Below are positions 36,001 to 51,000 of a stretch of 64,000 nt of DNA, piece by piece. Numbering within the stretch: the first letter of the stretch is position 1; every line of letters starts with the position of its first letter. A model generated the notes under the pieces. That model did not search any database and was not told the DNA's origin. It saw only the letters and a list, made by a program, of their open reading frames with translations. This stretch comes from Motacilla alba alba (lineage: Eukaryota > Chordata > Aves > Passeriformes > Motacillidae), in NCBI RefSeq assembly GCF_015832195.1, contig NC_052028.1, positions 11,947,501-12,011,500 of the forward strand, given 5' to 3'. Position numbers and translations under genes: made by a program.

Positions 36001-39000
36001 AAGCCTCCCCAGGCCTTACCTTTCTCCCAGGTACCAGTCAGGGCAGTGGCAGGAGTAGCCAGTGGCTGAGAGGGTGCACGTTCCCCCATGCAGGCAGGGC
36101 TTGGACTCGCAGGGACTGTCCCCAAGCTCACAGTGCTCACCAGAGAACAGCCCGGGGCAGATGCAGGTGTAACCTGGAGAGGGTGAGAGTGAACATATCC
36201 GTGTGGAGAAATGGGCAAGAATAGGGAGGAGCAGAGCTTGGTGCTGATGGCCCCCACAGGGGGCTCATACAGCTACCCAGCGGCAGGAATTTGCTGCTGC
36301 AGCAGGTGCTGTGGGACACCCAGGCCATCCCTGGAGGCCTGGTGGGTTCATTACAGGATCTGCTGTGGTTGCTGGAGGCTGAGTGACCACTCTGGGGCAA
36401 CACAGTGGCACTAGGGAGCTGTTTGAGCAAGAAGTCAAGCCTGTCCTCTCCTGACACAGATCAGAGGTGCAGTCAGGGCATAGCTTTATTGCACGGAGAA
36501 GCTGAGGGACAGATCTGGGATAAAGGAAGGGGAACTTGGCTGGCTGGTTCACAGTTTCTGACTCTGTTCACTGCAATCCCCTGTAATTTGCTGTTCTCAG
36601 GAGTCTTTGGTCCTGTGAGTTCTCGTGGTATGAGCTGCCTGTCTCAACATGCCGAGTTTCTCCTGCTTGCAGGAGATGTCTGCTCACAGAGAGAGAGAAA
36701 CCCAGCACAGGCAGGCACTCGGAGGGGGCTCCTGCTGTTTGTGCTTTTGGCTGCTGTTTAGCATAGCCCTAAGCATGGGAATGTCCCTGGCTGTGCTGAG
36801 CTCCTGCTCGTCGCCTGGCTGGTGCTGCTGTGAGGGAAATTCAGAGTTTCCACCTTGCAGCACACTTGAAAAGTCTTTGCTACTCATCCACAAGTTGAAC
36901 AACTTTAGAGTGCTTTAGAGCACGGGGCAAACAACCTGGGCCTGTTCCCACATGTGTGTCAGTGGCTGTACCAGAAGGACGTGTTGACACTGGTGCAGCA
37001 GGTGCTGGACATTGCCCACAGGGCTGTGTGTGCCCAAACACATGTCCTGGATGTGGGGCTCACTCGTGTTTGTGGTCCTGGGGTGGTGCTGGGCTGGCCT
37101 GGGTCCTCTCCCCACAGCTGTGTTCTCACAGGGCCACGTGGCTCCCCAGGCTCGCTCCCAGGCGAGTCCCTGCCTGCGCTGTAATCCCACGCCTGAGATC
37201 CCTGGGCACAGCTCGGCATGAACTCCTGCTGCCTGCCCGGGGTCCCCAGGACTGAGCCCATGGCACTCAGGGAAGCAGGATAACCTCACAAATAAACATC
37301 TCTTGGGCAACCCCTTCCCTGCAGCAGTGCCCTGCCTGGGGCCATGTCCCACAGGCTCTTTCGTGGCCACCTGGGCCATTTGCAGGAGACATTGTTAATC
37401 CTGGAAGGAAACTATGGGAAAGGTGCTGGATGATCATTAGGTTATTACTGAGGGAGTGATTTTTCACCTCCCCCTCCCACTGTAATCTCTCTGCAACCAA
37501 AGCAGGGGATGCCTTGACTTAGAGCAGAGATGTGTTTTCCCCTCATGGGCTTTGAGCCCCTTCCAGCCCAGCCAGGGAAGTTTTCTGTGCAGAGGGTACT
37601 GAAGGCTGGGGTGTGAGTGCCAGCCAGACTAACTGTTCTGTACATTCACACCTGGTGTCAAACAAGTTCACCTGAACCAGGCAGCTGCTGAGTCGACAGG
37701 GCTGGGAATCTTGTTCCCAGAGGCAGCGGGCAGGGCAGGAGAAGGTGGTGCCTCCTCTGTCCTCACTTGCTCACTGGGCAGGGTGTGCTTTGGCAAGGGC
37801 CCCAGAGAGCTGCAGGAGCAGCTTCTGCCCCACACAGCAGCGTGGGAAGCGCCCCACTGCCCCTCGGAGGGCCGAGGCACAGGCAGTACCCATCCCACAG
37901 ACAGGGTGTTACGGGGTGCACCCTGCCGTGCTGGCAGCTGCAATGAGCTGTAGGGCAGTGACACACGGCTGGACATCACTGGGAGCAGCTCCTCTGCTCA
38001 CAGCCCCTGTCCCTGGGGTACAGCTCACTGCAAGGAGTCCCTCTGATGGCAGGAACGGGGCAGCAGGGACGCTGCCTGGGGCAGAGCCTGTATCAAACCT
38101 CTTTTGGGTGTGTGCACCCCACGTTAGCCTGGGACTCTTGGATTTGAGCTTACGGCTTTCCCATATCCCTTTGCATAGCCCTGGGGAGTCGCTCACTGCA
38201 GTGGGAAGAGACCAAGATCTTGGCTTGTTTCTGCCCAGATACCATCACCACATGATCCCATCTTGCCTGATTCCAGCCTTGTTAACAGCTCCTTAAGCAA
38301 AAAGGATGCAGAGGGGTGGGTGGAATCTCTATATGCATTTGAGTTTTTTGGCAACACTCTGCTCTCCTATGTCATGCACACTCCTTAGAAACACCTTCCT
38401 GCCCTCTGGGCCCGTGGTCCACTGGTGAGAGCCAGGATGATGATCTCACACCCTGCAGCTGCTGCTGCACTGAGTCACCTGAGGTCCCCTGGGACAGAGG
38501 ATCTCTGCTTCCCCTCTGGAATAGCCCCTCCACAGGGATAATAAAGTTGTTGCATCTTTCCCCCCCTCACTGCTTACTGCTCTCCCACAGCTCTGAGCGG
38601 GATGCTCACATACCTCCTGCGTGAGTTTCGGAGCACATCCCGTTGTTGAGGCAGGGGTTGCTGCTGCAGGCACCGGTGGGGGAGCAGCACTGCCTTATCC
38701 CCACCTGCTCCAGGACTTCCTTTGACTGCCCTTTCCCTGGAAGGAGAACCACTTCTCTGCCGTTGACTGCAACCACGTCCAGGCAGCCCCTGAACCCCCG
38801 TGTGACCCTCTGGGACTGCAGCGACTGCCGGAGGCCCCCAAAAAGCAGGTCTCGTCTGCCCTGGGATCCAGCACAGGTCCCTGGCAGCTGGAGAGAGGCG
38901 TTGCCCAGGCCGTCGATGAGCAGGCGGACGGAAGTGTTCTTCACCTCCAGGAACACCGAGTGCCACTCGCCGTCGCTCACAAACCGTGAGGAGGAGAGGT

Positions 39001-42000
39001 TCCCTGAGGAGCTCCCCTGGCAGCTGTAGCCAAGGTGAGGCACTCCATTAACCATCTGTAAAACACAGAATCACAGGTAGCTGTCACACAGGTGTCTGCT
39101 GTTTATGAAGGGTTCCAACATTTCTCCTGCTGCTTGTTCCCCTCTCTCCTGGCCTTCACACTGACAGTTGAGATTAACTCCTGATTTTCTGATTTCAAGA
39201 AGTACCAAATGCAGCCCCTTCCACCTTTTTTAACCTATGTCTGGATCAACTCAGTGACTGCAACTCCTTCATTTTGCACAACACCTTCACCTCTCTGTCA
39301 CAATTTCACCTGTGGTCCTTCCTGGCAGCCTGTAACCCGCAGGCAAAGAGGGAAGCCCATCTTTCCATGTAACAGAGCCATGGGGTCATACAGCTACTGC
39401 TGCAGCTGCTTGCCCTTTCTCCCACCTTCCCGAGCCTGATCAGAGCCCTGGCATTCAGACTATCCGTAAGTGCACCACCAGTCACAGATGGACTCTTGTT
39501 CTGGGCCACGTGGCTTTTGTTCTGTTCTCACTGTCTCATTGGTGGTGGGGAAGGTGCTGGAGCACTTGCCACTTTGGCAGGGGTGAGGGTGGTGAAAGAG
39601 TCTTATTGAGGAGAAGCACTGGCAGCTTTCTCTGGAGGAAAAAGCAGGACTTGGGAGGCAGAGAAAGGAATTACTGTTGTACCCATGCAGGAAAACCAGG
39701 CCAAAGTTACTGATATGTGCTGCAATCCAATCCTTGATCTCCAGCAGACTGGAGAGAGACAAGGTACTGAGCTGCTGAAAGTGAACCACACCAAGGTCCT
39801 CTGCATTAAACTGGGACATCAGGAATTCCTATTTCTGGCTCAATATTCATTTTTTAAAGTCATATAGGACAGAGAAAGGAAAAGTTAGCTGTGTTGTTTC
39901 AGGGTGAAGTCAGGGTTAAACCCCTTTTTCACCTTTATCTCCCCAGTGCTTTGTTGATAAAACCTCTCTCTCACAGAAGCCGAGAGCCTGTGGAACAGGA
40001 GAAAAGAGATGGAATAAAGTGTTGGTGAGAAACCTGCAGAGCCTGCTATGTAACATCAAACAATTCAACCCAGGCAGGAGAGATGTCCATGGGGGACATT
40101 AGACACAGTGAGGAGGGTTTGATTCTTGGAAGGAGTTAGAAGAGCAGGAATGATATGGGCTACACTGACTCTAGAGAAACCCCCACACAATATGAAGGGG
40201 CCACTCTGCAGCAGAGCAGGACAACAGCTAACTCTTAGAGAAGCCCACAGTATAAATAAATACCAGTGGGAGGAGAAAGCAACTGCTGAAGGAAGAAAGA
40301 ACAAGAAGCAGCTGGCACATGGCGTGGAAGGGCCTCAGGGCAACACGTGTGTAAATCCCTTTGCACAATTGGCAAGCACACCAGAGAACTTTGTCACTTT
40401 ACTTCATCTGCAGGAACATGATTTCTCTTCAGATGGGTCTGTAGATTTGGCTTATCAATTTCTGGGGCTGGGAGACAGATGAGAACTCGATTCCCTGGAG
40501 CAAGAACTGACACACTGCCAAGCCTTTCCCAGCTTGCCTGGTCTGCCATCCTCTTCCTGTAACCTATTTCTGAACATCAGGAGAGCTTAGAGACTGGAAA
40601 AGTGATGATATACATGCTCTTGGGAGAGCTCATCCTCTTAATCAAATCTACAAACCATCACTTATGGTCCTTTCAAGGCTTTGGCTCTTTTCTGGAGTAT
40701 TTCATTCTACTTTTAAATCTTTTAAAATCTTGAGTTTAAAATCTTGAGGGATTCCTTCATATTTATCAGGCCAGGTGGTTTAGAAACCTTTTTATCCCTA
40801 AGACAGTGCCAATAAAGTGAGTCAGGAAAGAAATGATTCACAGGCATTTTATGGAGGAGGCTTTATGAATGTTTCCTATTGAAAAGATTGTGGAGACAAG
40901 CTTAGGCACAGGACATCATGGGCTCACTTAAACTCCAACTCCAGCCTTTTCTCCCTTGACTCCCTGTGCTGGTCTGGATCAGTGGAGTTTCTTGCCATCT
41001 TGTACTTCCTGAGCACCACCTAAAGTGCTGGTTTCCTTCTGATGAGCTCTTTGGTAACTCTCCTTCCCAGAGAGGAGGTAGAAAGCATGAGACCCGTCAT
41101 GAGAAGTTTTTCACACTGGCCCTTTACAGTTCAGCCTAAAGTCACTCTCAGAGATGGGTACAGAACACATGGATGGTATTTCCCTGCTCCTGCTCTTCAG
41201 GAGTGATGGCTGTGGCAGCAGGAGCTTGAAATGTGTGCAAAAGGCATGTGCGTGGGGGTTGGCTGCTGTGCAGCTCCCTGTCTGAGTGGGTCTTTCGTAA
41301 CTGTGGAAAGATGGAACAACAGGAAGATGGGGTTGTGAAACCATGAGAAGGGATGGGGAAATCCAAGAACAGGATGAACACTTCCAGGTAGGTTATAGAG
41401 TGTAGATCTCAATGTGATCAGTCTCAAGGACAAATCTCTGTAAGCTGGTAAGCATGTCCTGTGATCTTAGTCTCCAGTTAGTCTGAATTCAGTTGATGAG
41501 GAATATACAAAACAGCTTTTCTTTAGTCATCTGCTGCTTTCCTTCTGTTGCCAAATGGAAGAGTGAGATGATCTTTGAATGCTTTGGTAAGTTCAGAGTT
41601 CAGTTGAAGGGGAGAGAGTAATCAGAATGAAATATTCCTGTCTCTGCAGGTGTCTAAAATAGTGAAACCATCTGAAGAAAGTGGTTGAAAAGAGGGGTGT
41701 ATGTGCGAAAAATACAATTTTGGATTCCTGTTCTGTCTCTTCTGTCCATTATTGTAAAGGACCTTTAATTTGAGGTATGGGAGAAAGTTTGCCCTTTGCT
41801 AAAGTAGAAACAAACTGGTTTGTGGACAACTCCACCTGATAAATTCTTTGTCCTGAGAGGTGAGATGCAAGAGAGGAATGAAGAAACAAGAATGAAGATG
41901 ATGTAGACCTGCTATGGGTGTCTGATGACTTCACCAGAAGTCACACCAGAGACCAACACATGCACTTACATGTATAGAGGACGATTTCCCATTGTGGTTG

Positions 42001-45000
42001 CAGCAATTGCCAAACTGTGCTTGGCTCTCATTTGGTCTTCCCAAGTCTTGCATTTCACAAATTACTAAGGGTACATAATTTTGCATATTCTTTCTGTGAT
42101 TCCCTTCCCCGAGAGAGTGAAGTTTTTGTAGCTGTGGAGAGAAATCCCCCTGCACTGCCATACCCACCTCCAGAGTGGCGTGGTCGGTCCCGTTGGCGTG
42201 GAACACGACTGCGTGATGCTGGTGGGTCTTGAGGCGAAAGTGCATGTGCCAGGAGCCAACTTGGGAGTGCTGGTACCAAATGTAGCTGTGCCCCCCAAAC
42301 CTCACAGCTGTTCCTGAAAGGAGAATGAAAGAAAGGTCTCATCTTTGTGACACTTTGAGGCTATGGACTGTATCAAGCCTTGCCCCTTTTGCTAGCCTGG
42401 TGCCACAACTTGTCCAGGAGCAGCCCCATCCACAGCAACCCACAGATCCCTGCACTGCATCTCCCACAGTCCCACTGGGAGCTCCCAGTATTTCTTCTAG
42501 GCACTCAAGTATGAAGCAACCCTGAAATATCAGCCTGGCTGGTATTTCTGTCCTTCAAGGTGCGCCCAGCAAGCTCTGCAACACCCTTGAATTTCTCCAT
42601 CCTTAGCAAGTTTTTATATTATTCTGTGGTATCCCCTTACATTCCTGCCCTTGTGTCACTGCTCCCTCCAAGTATTTCTTGAAGTATACTAGAGCCAGTA
42701 AAACAAATATATTTTATTTGTCTTTCCTCAAATTTATCAGTTACTCTCTGCTTTGCCAGGTCCAGGATCAACACATGAGATAAAAAACTCTGATCACTGA
42801 CCTTCATTTCCTGCTAAGTATGAGTGGCTTTTCCCAATCAGAGAGACAGATGTTGCTGTTATTAAATGCTACAGAAGACCAATTTTAAAGAATAGACTAT
42901 ATGATACTTTCAGACTCCAAAGTCTTTGAAGTCGTGGGCAGAACTGTTCATCACTGGACAACCTAATTCCACGGAAAATCCAGGTGCTCTATAATGTACT
43001 GAAGGAGAACACAACATGCCCAGGTTTATAGGGTCAGACACTGCCAGGAAGGATTGCTCACCATTGCATGAGCAGATCTGCTCCAAGCTGTGCCGTGGGG
43101 TGAGGACGCTGAGCCGGGCAGTGCTGTACGTGGACATCATGCCTGGGTCCAGCTGGATGGTCTCCTTGCAGACACGGTGGGCACAGTCTGACCCGTGACA
43201 GGGCACATGGATGGCTTTCTTCATCCGGAGCCCGACGAGCTGGTCCATCTCCCCAGCTGACCCAGTGAGCTTGCTGGCCAGCACCCGCGGCTCGTACAAG
43301 GAGCCGTGTGGCTCTCCGACAGCCAGGAGCAGATCCACTCCATCAGAGGAGGCTGCAGGCTGCAGGCTGGCCATGTGGATGTTCTGGCGCCGGGTGACAA
43401 GGATGTTGCCCAGAAATCTCTGCAGGTTGCGCCAGTGGTCCCCCACAAACTCCTCGGGGGAGAGGTGTCGGAAGTGCAGCACCACGGCCTTGTCCAAGGC
43501 CTCCTGAGTGAAGCACCACACGTGGACGCTGACGCTCGTGGTGGCTGTGAACGTCCCGTCACTCACTGTCACGTTCAGAAGGTAGTGGCCATGGGGGAGC
43601 TTGTCCCCAGCAATGATCTTCCCATCTGCAGCCCCAACAGAGAAGAGACCTTCCTTGGGCACCTGTGCCACCAGAGTGTACACCAGCGTGTCGTGGGGGT
43701 CCCGGTCCGTGGCGTGGATCTTGCCCAGAACGCCGCCTCGGAAGGCCTCCTCATTGGTGGTGATGAATATTTCCAGGGGAAGGGCTGAGGGGGCGTATTG
43801 GCTCTGCTCAGTCACTTGGATATTTATAAATGCAGATGAGGAGAGGGGAGGGATGCCGCTGTCGGAGACCTGGCAGGGAAAAGAGAAGGATCTGTTACAG
43901 CCACACGCTGACTTACTGTCACCTCACCTGACTGGTGAGGTCTTGCAAAGGAGAGTGCCTTTCAGGGAGCAGTGAGTGGAAGCTCTCAGGCAGCAAGTTG
44001 GGAGTGAAGAAGGAATGGGAAAACTTGGCAGCAGTGTTGGAGTTCTGCCTGGAGAAAGCCCTAGGGAAAGGGCAGCATCCCTTCCTTAGGGAAGGATGGA
44101 GGAGACTGATGAGGCCTTGGAGACTTGGAGGCATTCTGCTAGTGGTGGGGTCATGCTCACTCCCCTGTGCATTCAGCAGAGCTGAGGCACCTCTGAGTGG
44201 CTCTGAGTTCCTGAGGGTTAATAATTTTTTCTGATGTTGCCAGTCTTTGTGGTTCCACGTGTAACTGAGTGCATGGTGATGTAAAGCAGTTACACACATC
44301 AACACATTCGCTCACCTTCCAGGCTCTTTAAGCCCCTGTCCCACCTCTGACAATGTCTGTCTAGCATTGAGTCAAGGAACCTCAAACAGAAAAATGTGAA
44401 TAATCAGATTATGGGATAAATTTCTCCCTAATGGTAAGCAGTTAGAGGTTGAGGTTTGTAATATAATAGTACCCAGCTTTTACAACAACTGCCATTACTG
44501 AAGAAGTATGTACTTTACATGTTATTATCCTTTTGTTTGTAATGGACTATCCCTACTGATAACACTGAAAAATAATGAATTCATTTTGCAACAATAGAAA
44601 TCCTTTTTGAAGAGGAACTGAAACCACTTCTTAAATGACAGGGATAATTAGAGAAAGCTTGTAGGACCAGATCCAGGTCTTACTTTAAATAGGAATTCAC
44701 TAGAATGATTATGGGGAAAGCATCTGTCTAAGGAAACTGCTGACAGAGTATTGTTCATGATCATATTATCTGATTTTATCAACACAGAAGCTGGCCCCCT
44801 GCTTCTTGTGGGCAGACTGTGTGGAGAAATGAGCTCTGCAGCTGGCTCCAAGCTGCAAAATTTGTGCCTGGATTGGATTTCTTCAAAGCCAGAGATGTTT
44901 TCGTTCAGCTGGGCCATGCTAATCGCATTTTATTGCTACATAAGCTGGCTGGGGAATTCAGACACCAGGACAGTAACACAGACTCTACCTGGACTTGCAA

Positions 45001-48000
45001 TAGGTACTGTTCTTTCACTCTCCTGTTCAGGACAGACGATGTCACCAGCAGACCATTTTGGGTAACTTCAAAGGCTTTCCCATCATTGCCCTGGGTGATC
45101 TGGAACGAGTAGGGTGGTCCATTTTCTGGAGAGTCTCTGTCACTCATAATCAGCTCCAGGACACTTGTCCCCACGGGAGCATTCTCCTGAAATGAGGAAA
45201 GACTCTATTGGAGGAAGGTAAGCAAAGAGAAATGGCCCAGGAGAACCTACAGTGCCCCAGGAGCTGCTGGATCAGGAACAGGAAAACAAATCCCACCCCT
45301 GCCCTAGAATACACAGAGCACAAAGCAGCAATGTCATTCATCACTGTCTCCCCACTTCACTCCAACAGCAGCCTAGGAATGAGTTCCTCAGTGCAAAGAG
45401 AGGGATGGGGAGAGCAAACTGTCTCATGGCTTACCTGCACCACCACACTGTAGTTGAGCTGGAAGAAGCGAGGAGGGTTGTCATTGACATCGGACACATG
45501 GACGTGCACAGGAACATCACTGAACTGAGCAGGGTGGCCGTTGTCCGTGGCTCGAACTGTCAGCGAATAACTGGGGATCTGGAGGATTTGTCGTGCAGGA
45601 TTACTTGGAGAAATGGCAGAATGGTGGCTTTTCCACATCACAGTTTTATTCTGCTGCAGCTTGTTGAAATGCCTGAGGCCATGCACCACGGCCACAACAG
45701 CTTTGCCTTTGGCTAAGGCTCTCCATCCACAAATCTCACCCAAAGCTCATTACTAAACTAAATCAGCCTCACAACAGTTGCAGAAAAGAGAAACAATTTG
45801 GCAAAGATGGATGAAATTAAACTGGGCAAACACCTGTTGTTTTAGATTTAAGCTGAACTATAAGAAACCAACCAGGTTGAGCTCCTGTCCCTGTGCAGGA
45901 CATCCCAAGAATTCCACCATGTGCCTCAGAGGGTTGTCCAAAAGCTTCTGAACTCTGACAGGCTGAGATAAGCTGCTGCTCTTTTATGAATGAGAGATTG
46001 TCCAGGTGACCTTTCTCCTCCCCACACCTGTTTTCTCTAATGCTCTGATGCAGAGAAGCAGAACCCAACCCTGTGGAAGGTGTCCCTGCCTATGGAAGGG
46101 GTAGGAACTAGGTGATCCTCAAAGTCCCTTCCAATCCAAACCATTTTATGATTCTATACTGCCTTCCCTAAAGCCCAGCCTTCCTACTGCAGTATCTGTA
46201 TGTGTAGAAAACAAATTAATGCTTTGTCTTCTACCTACAATATTATGAGTAAATAATTCAGAAAACAGGAGGTAGCTGAGTAAGCTGTTCTCCCTCAGTC
46301 TTTTGGGGCACATCTGTTTCAGCCTTTCCATTCTCATTTTCCTGAACTCACCTCCTCCCTGTCCAGATGCTTGGCAATGCTGATCTGCCCACTTTTGGGT
46401 TGAATGGCAAAGTGTCCCAGTGGGTTCCCCTCCACGATGGAATATGTGATCTGATTGTTCATGGACCCATCCAAGTCATCAGCTGACACCTGTTTGGAGA
46501 AAAAGAAACCAAAACTCTGCTAGGACCTTTGGGCCAAAAAGGACATGGCATGGAGAAATGGGACCACTTTGCCATTTAAGGGGTACTGGTTTGAGCTTGC
46601 CTCAGATGAGGAGGGGGAAAGGAAGGTGGTTCAAATAAGCGTCATCCAAAAGATTTTTTCAAGACAATATAGTTTCCTCAGCTTTCTCCTAGTTCCTTTC
46701 CCGACTTTCCTGCCCAGAGGAGCCTCTGCCTTCCCCAGGTCACAAGGGCATTGTCCTTTCTCAGGTATTTTTGTTTTCTTGGGATGTTCTCAAAGATCCT
46801 AAGCCCACCCTCAATTTTCACTTAAAGGTGTCTTATAAGGCAAAGTGTTCTTCATGTCTGTGGAGTTTCAGGAATTCTGCCAATCATCCTTTTTAATAGT
46901 CATGCTTTAATCTAAGATGCTGAATGTCACAAGCCCACTGAGGTCACTGTGTCCAAGGAAAAGAAAAGCGCACAAGAGGAAGGAAGCACAAATAGCACAA
47001 GTAAGGAAGAGGTGAAGACAGCTGGCGTGGTTCAGTCATACCGTGAGGATGATCTCTCCAATGGCAGCATCCTCCCGAATGTCAGTGAAGTAGGGATCCT
47101 GGATGAACTCTGGTGCGTGGTCATTAATGTCAGTTATGTTGATCACCACCATGGTCACATCGCTGAGAGAGGCTGAGCCCTTCCTCGTGCCCTCAATGGA
47201 CAGGTAATACTCGTGACTCGCTTCGAAGTCCAGGCTCCCATTGATGTATAATGCACCTGCATTGAGAGATGGGGAGGAAAGGACAGAAAATACTTCAAAC
47301 GAATGGCACATGAGGTTTCTTGGAATACTGCAGATATGTCAAGGCAACTGCCAAACTGCCAGCTGAAACAGTGTAGTTGACCTAACTTTGACCCCCTTGA
47401 TGTGGAAGAATTAGCAAGAGCCTTGTGACCAGAGAGGCTGAGGAGCCATTGATGAGGATGTCACAGCTGAGGGCAGAAGGCCATTGCTGACGCAGCCAAG
47501 GGCTCGTTTCAGGGAGTTAACGTTGGCCTTCTGATAACAGCTCTTATCACATCTCTGTGCAAACAGAATAGGGCTTTATCTGGCTGGTAATCATGGCTCA
47601 ACACCTGCCCATGGTTAGGGTGCTATTATCCATGCTCATTGAGTGCTACTCAATAAAGCCGCCTGTTGCCTTGGGCTGCAGGTTCCTCATGGCATCTTGA
47701 TGGAAAGACTTTTTACATGAAAACACTTTCTCCTGAATTTTGAAGTGGGAAAATTTCCTCATCCTGTTCTCCACGTATCTCTCATTCACATGGACCTGTC
47801 TCAGGTCTCAGACACACAGGAGGAATCTTTCCATTGATTTCAGTAAGATTTGGATCACTCCTTAAGTGATCTGGATGGCAAAATTTGAAGTAGAAAAGAA
47901 GACTGTATTCCCTACCCTTGTGATGTGTAAAGACAGATCTAAGCAGAAGTGCGAGCCAAACGGGGAACAACCAGAGAGGATGCACACAAAGACATCCTTT

Positions 48001-51000
48001 GATGTTGGATCATCCTGGACCTGCTCGGGCACAAGATCATTTTACCTGTGTTTGAGTTGAGCTGAAATTTCCCGTGGTCATTGCCGTTCACAATTTCATA
48101 CTTGATCTCTGTGTTTTCTGTGTTGTCCCTCGTCAGGACTGACAAGTTGAGGACCTCAGTACCAACAGCCACATCTTCCTTCACCATGGCCACGTACTCA
48201 GGGGCCAGGAAAACAGGCAGGTACTCATTGAGATCCACAACAGAGACCGTGACAGTGCCGAGGGAAGAGAGGGGCTGCGGGGTGCCCCGGTCGGTGGCAC
48301 AGACTGTCAGCTCAAAGGCTGAGTGCTGGGAATCCTTCAGAGGCTTTTCCAGCCGGATCACCCCGGTGGTTTCCTCAATTGAAAAGTGTCCATTGGCAGA
48401 GTCAGACAGAGAATAGACCACCTCAGCGTTCAGACCTGCAAGGGAAACAGAAAGGCTGCAGTAATTAATGGGTAGGGATGCTGCTGGGTTTATTTATTTA
48501 CAATGCATTAGGACTATATGAACAGAATGATCTTCAATTCCCAGGGAACATGGAGGCTGTATGACCATCATATGAACATTGAGTGTGCCCCAGCCCATCT
48601 GCAGGTTAATCATCTAGCCAGCCCTCACCATTATCCACCAGTGTCAGCTGTCTGCATTTACTAGTGTCCCCCATTTTTAATTACCTTGTTTTCAAAGGTA
48701 ATTTCTATTCATGTCTGCTTCCAAAGAAGATAAATATGATCTTTCTTCTCTAAATTCAGCCTCTGCTGGAGAAGTTTAGTGAAAGTTCCCTTCTTAGGAG
48801 CCTTACCTATACTTCTGAGAATCTCTGTGTCTCCAGGAGGACCTCTCCATCCATATTACCTACCTCACCCATATCCAAAACTCCTTTTTTCCTTTATTAC
48901 ACTCATTCTCAGGCCCCACCTTTGAACAAGTTTCTGTCCAGTTTGGATCCCTGTGTCACAGTTTGTGCTGTGTATCACGGCCACAGTTACTGAGCACATT
49001 CTCACAGAAGGTCTGCATGTTTCTACAGACACTGTGCTCCCAACAGGGTCACAGAAGTGCTGATGCCAGCCCAGGAGTCAAGAACATGTCAGCGATGAGA
49101 TCCAGCCACATCTTCGCCAAGATTCAATCATCCAAGCCCATTGCTGTAGCACTTCCCTAGGTTTCAAAGGCTTCTACTCAGAATGAAAGATGAACTCTAC
49201 CAACACATAAATCCCATTCTGACTCACCTTCATCAAGGTCCCTGGCAGCAACCACAGCGATGGGCGTCTTAGTTGTGGTGTTATCAAAGACGGCCACGGC
49301 GCAGTGGCTGGGGAAGAACCTTGGTGCATTGTCATTGGTGTCCTCAATGATGAGTGTCACATCAGCCTGGCACGAACGGCCCCCGCCATCAGTGGCTTTG
49401 GCTACGAGGTGGTACGTGGGCTTCTGCTCACGGTCCAGGGGTGCAGATGTGGTCAGCTCCCCTGTGGGAAAGAACAGCAGGTGGTCGTGTCTCCAGCAAT
49501 CACAGCCGCAGCCTACAAGACCTCAGAGGGTTCAGCTGTTTTCCTGGATGAACCGTGGGAGACAATAATTGAGCTAATAGCGGTGATGTGTCCACGCCAC
49601 ATTGCTCAGGGCTATCCTCGGATCACTGCCAGCCAGGGCCCTGGCAAGGCTTTGCATGGGCAGTCCTGCAAGTTCAGCTGAACTTCATCCAAGGGATGCC
49701 ATCATGGGATAAAACTGTTCATAAATAAATTGTACTTCTAAACTACACTGCACTGAGATTTCTGCTTTCTGAACCCAAGTGATCTCTAGAACGATCATCC
49801 AGTATGGGTAAATACACTGACCAAGACACAAGAAGAGGTGTTTTGGGATTTAGAACTTGTGTCTTTGGCTCAAGCCGAATACTTGCTGCTATTTCCTCCT
49901 TGAAACCTGGCTGCTAGCAATGGTGTCTGCTCTTCATTTTAACAGAACAGAGCAAACAAGATGATGTAGAACTCCCTCTCCTCTATGCTGCGGCCATTCC
50001 TTCCCAGCTTGGGACAGGTGGAATAAACAGCTCCTTGTGTTGGTTAAGAGGAGGTAAGTGTGGAGCTTGCATTTCTCAGGGCTGGGTGAGGAAGAGGAGA
50101 GAAGCAGCCCTGCTCTCACCTGTGTGCGGGCCCAACCGGAACTCCTCCGCGCCGGGGCCGTGCAGGCTGTAGGTTATCTGGGCATTGCTGCCCACGTCGG
50201 GGTCGCTCGCTGATATCTTCAAAATTAAAAGACCCGGCCCAGCATCTTCAGAGACTCTCCCAGTGTAGAGTATCTGGCCAGCACAGAAGAAATCATTGGC
50301 ATCTGAGCCGTCTCCAAAATACCTCCACCCCATATGGAGGGAGAGCAGGCCCACAGAAGCTTCACAGAGGATAAATCCTGTGTTTTATAGGGGAACACAA
50401 TGTGCCTCCCATTCCTGGCTGCTGGGGTGTGGACTGGGACAAGTGAGCTCATTTCACACAAGCCTTTGAATCTCCTTTGGGAAGTAACCACCTCTGTTCG
50501 TTCTCACCACGGGTGACGTCCACACCAGCGATCAGCTCTCGACAGCAACAAACCTCCTGGTGGGAATCTCCCAGCTTAGCAGGATATAAAACTCAGTAAT
50601 TTACATGCCCCTTCCCAGGAGGCTTCCTGGCATTGTTTATCTCCAAAAATTACTCTTCATAATGCTTAGGCTCTCACTTGCTGCTGGCAAACATGCTTGG
50701 AGGCTAGATTTAATATTCTTGCTTGACATGCTGCTTAATTAAAATTGTTAAGCATAATCAAAGCAACAGGATCGTGTGAGAAGAATTATGACAAGCCAAA
50801 TCCTTTAACATGCTCTGCCTGTTCTTTCTTCTTCTCTATTGTGTTCTTTCCCTCCCAGGATCTCCCTTTATGCCCCTAATGTCCCAGAACAGATGTCTTA
50901 CCTGGCCACATTCAGGGCTGTTGTCATTGATATCCAGTACAAAAATTTCCACTTCGGTGGTGGCCTGAAATTTCCCATCAGAAGCCATAACCTTGAGGAG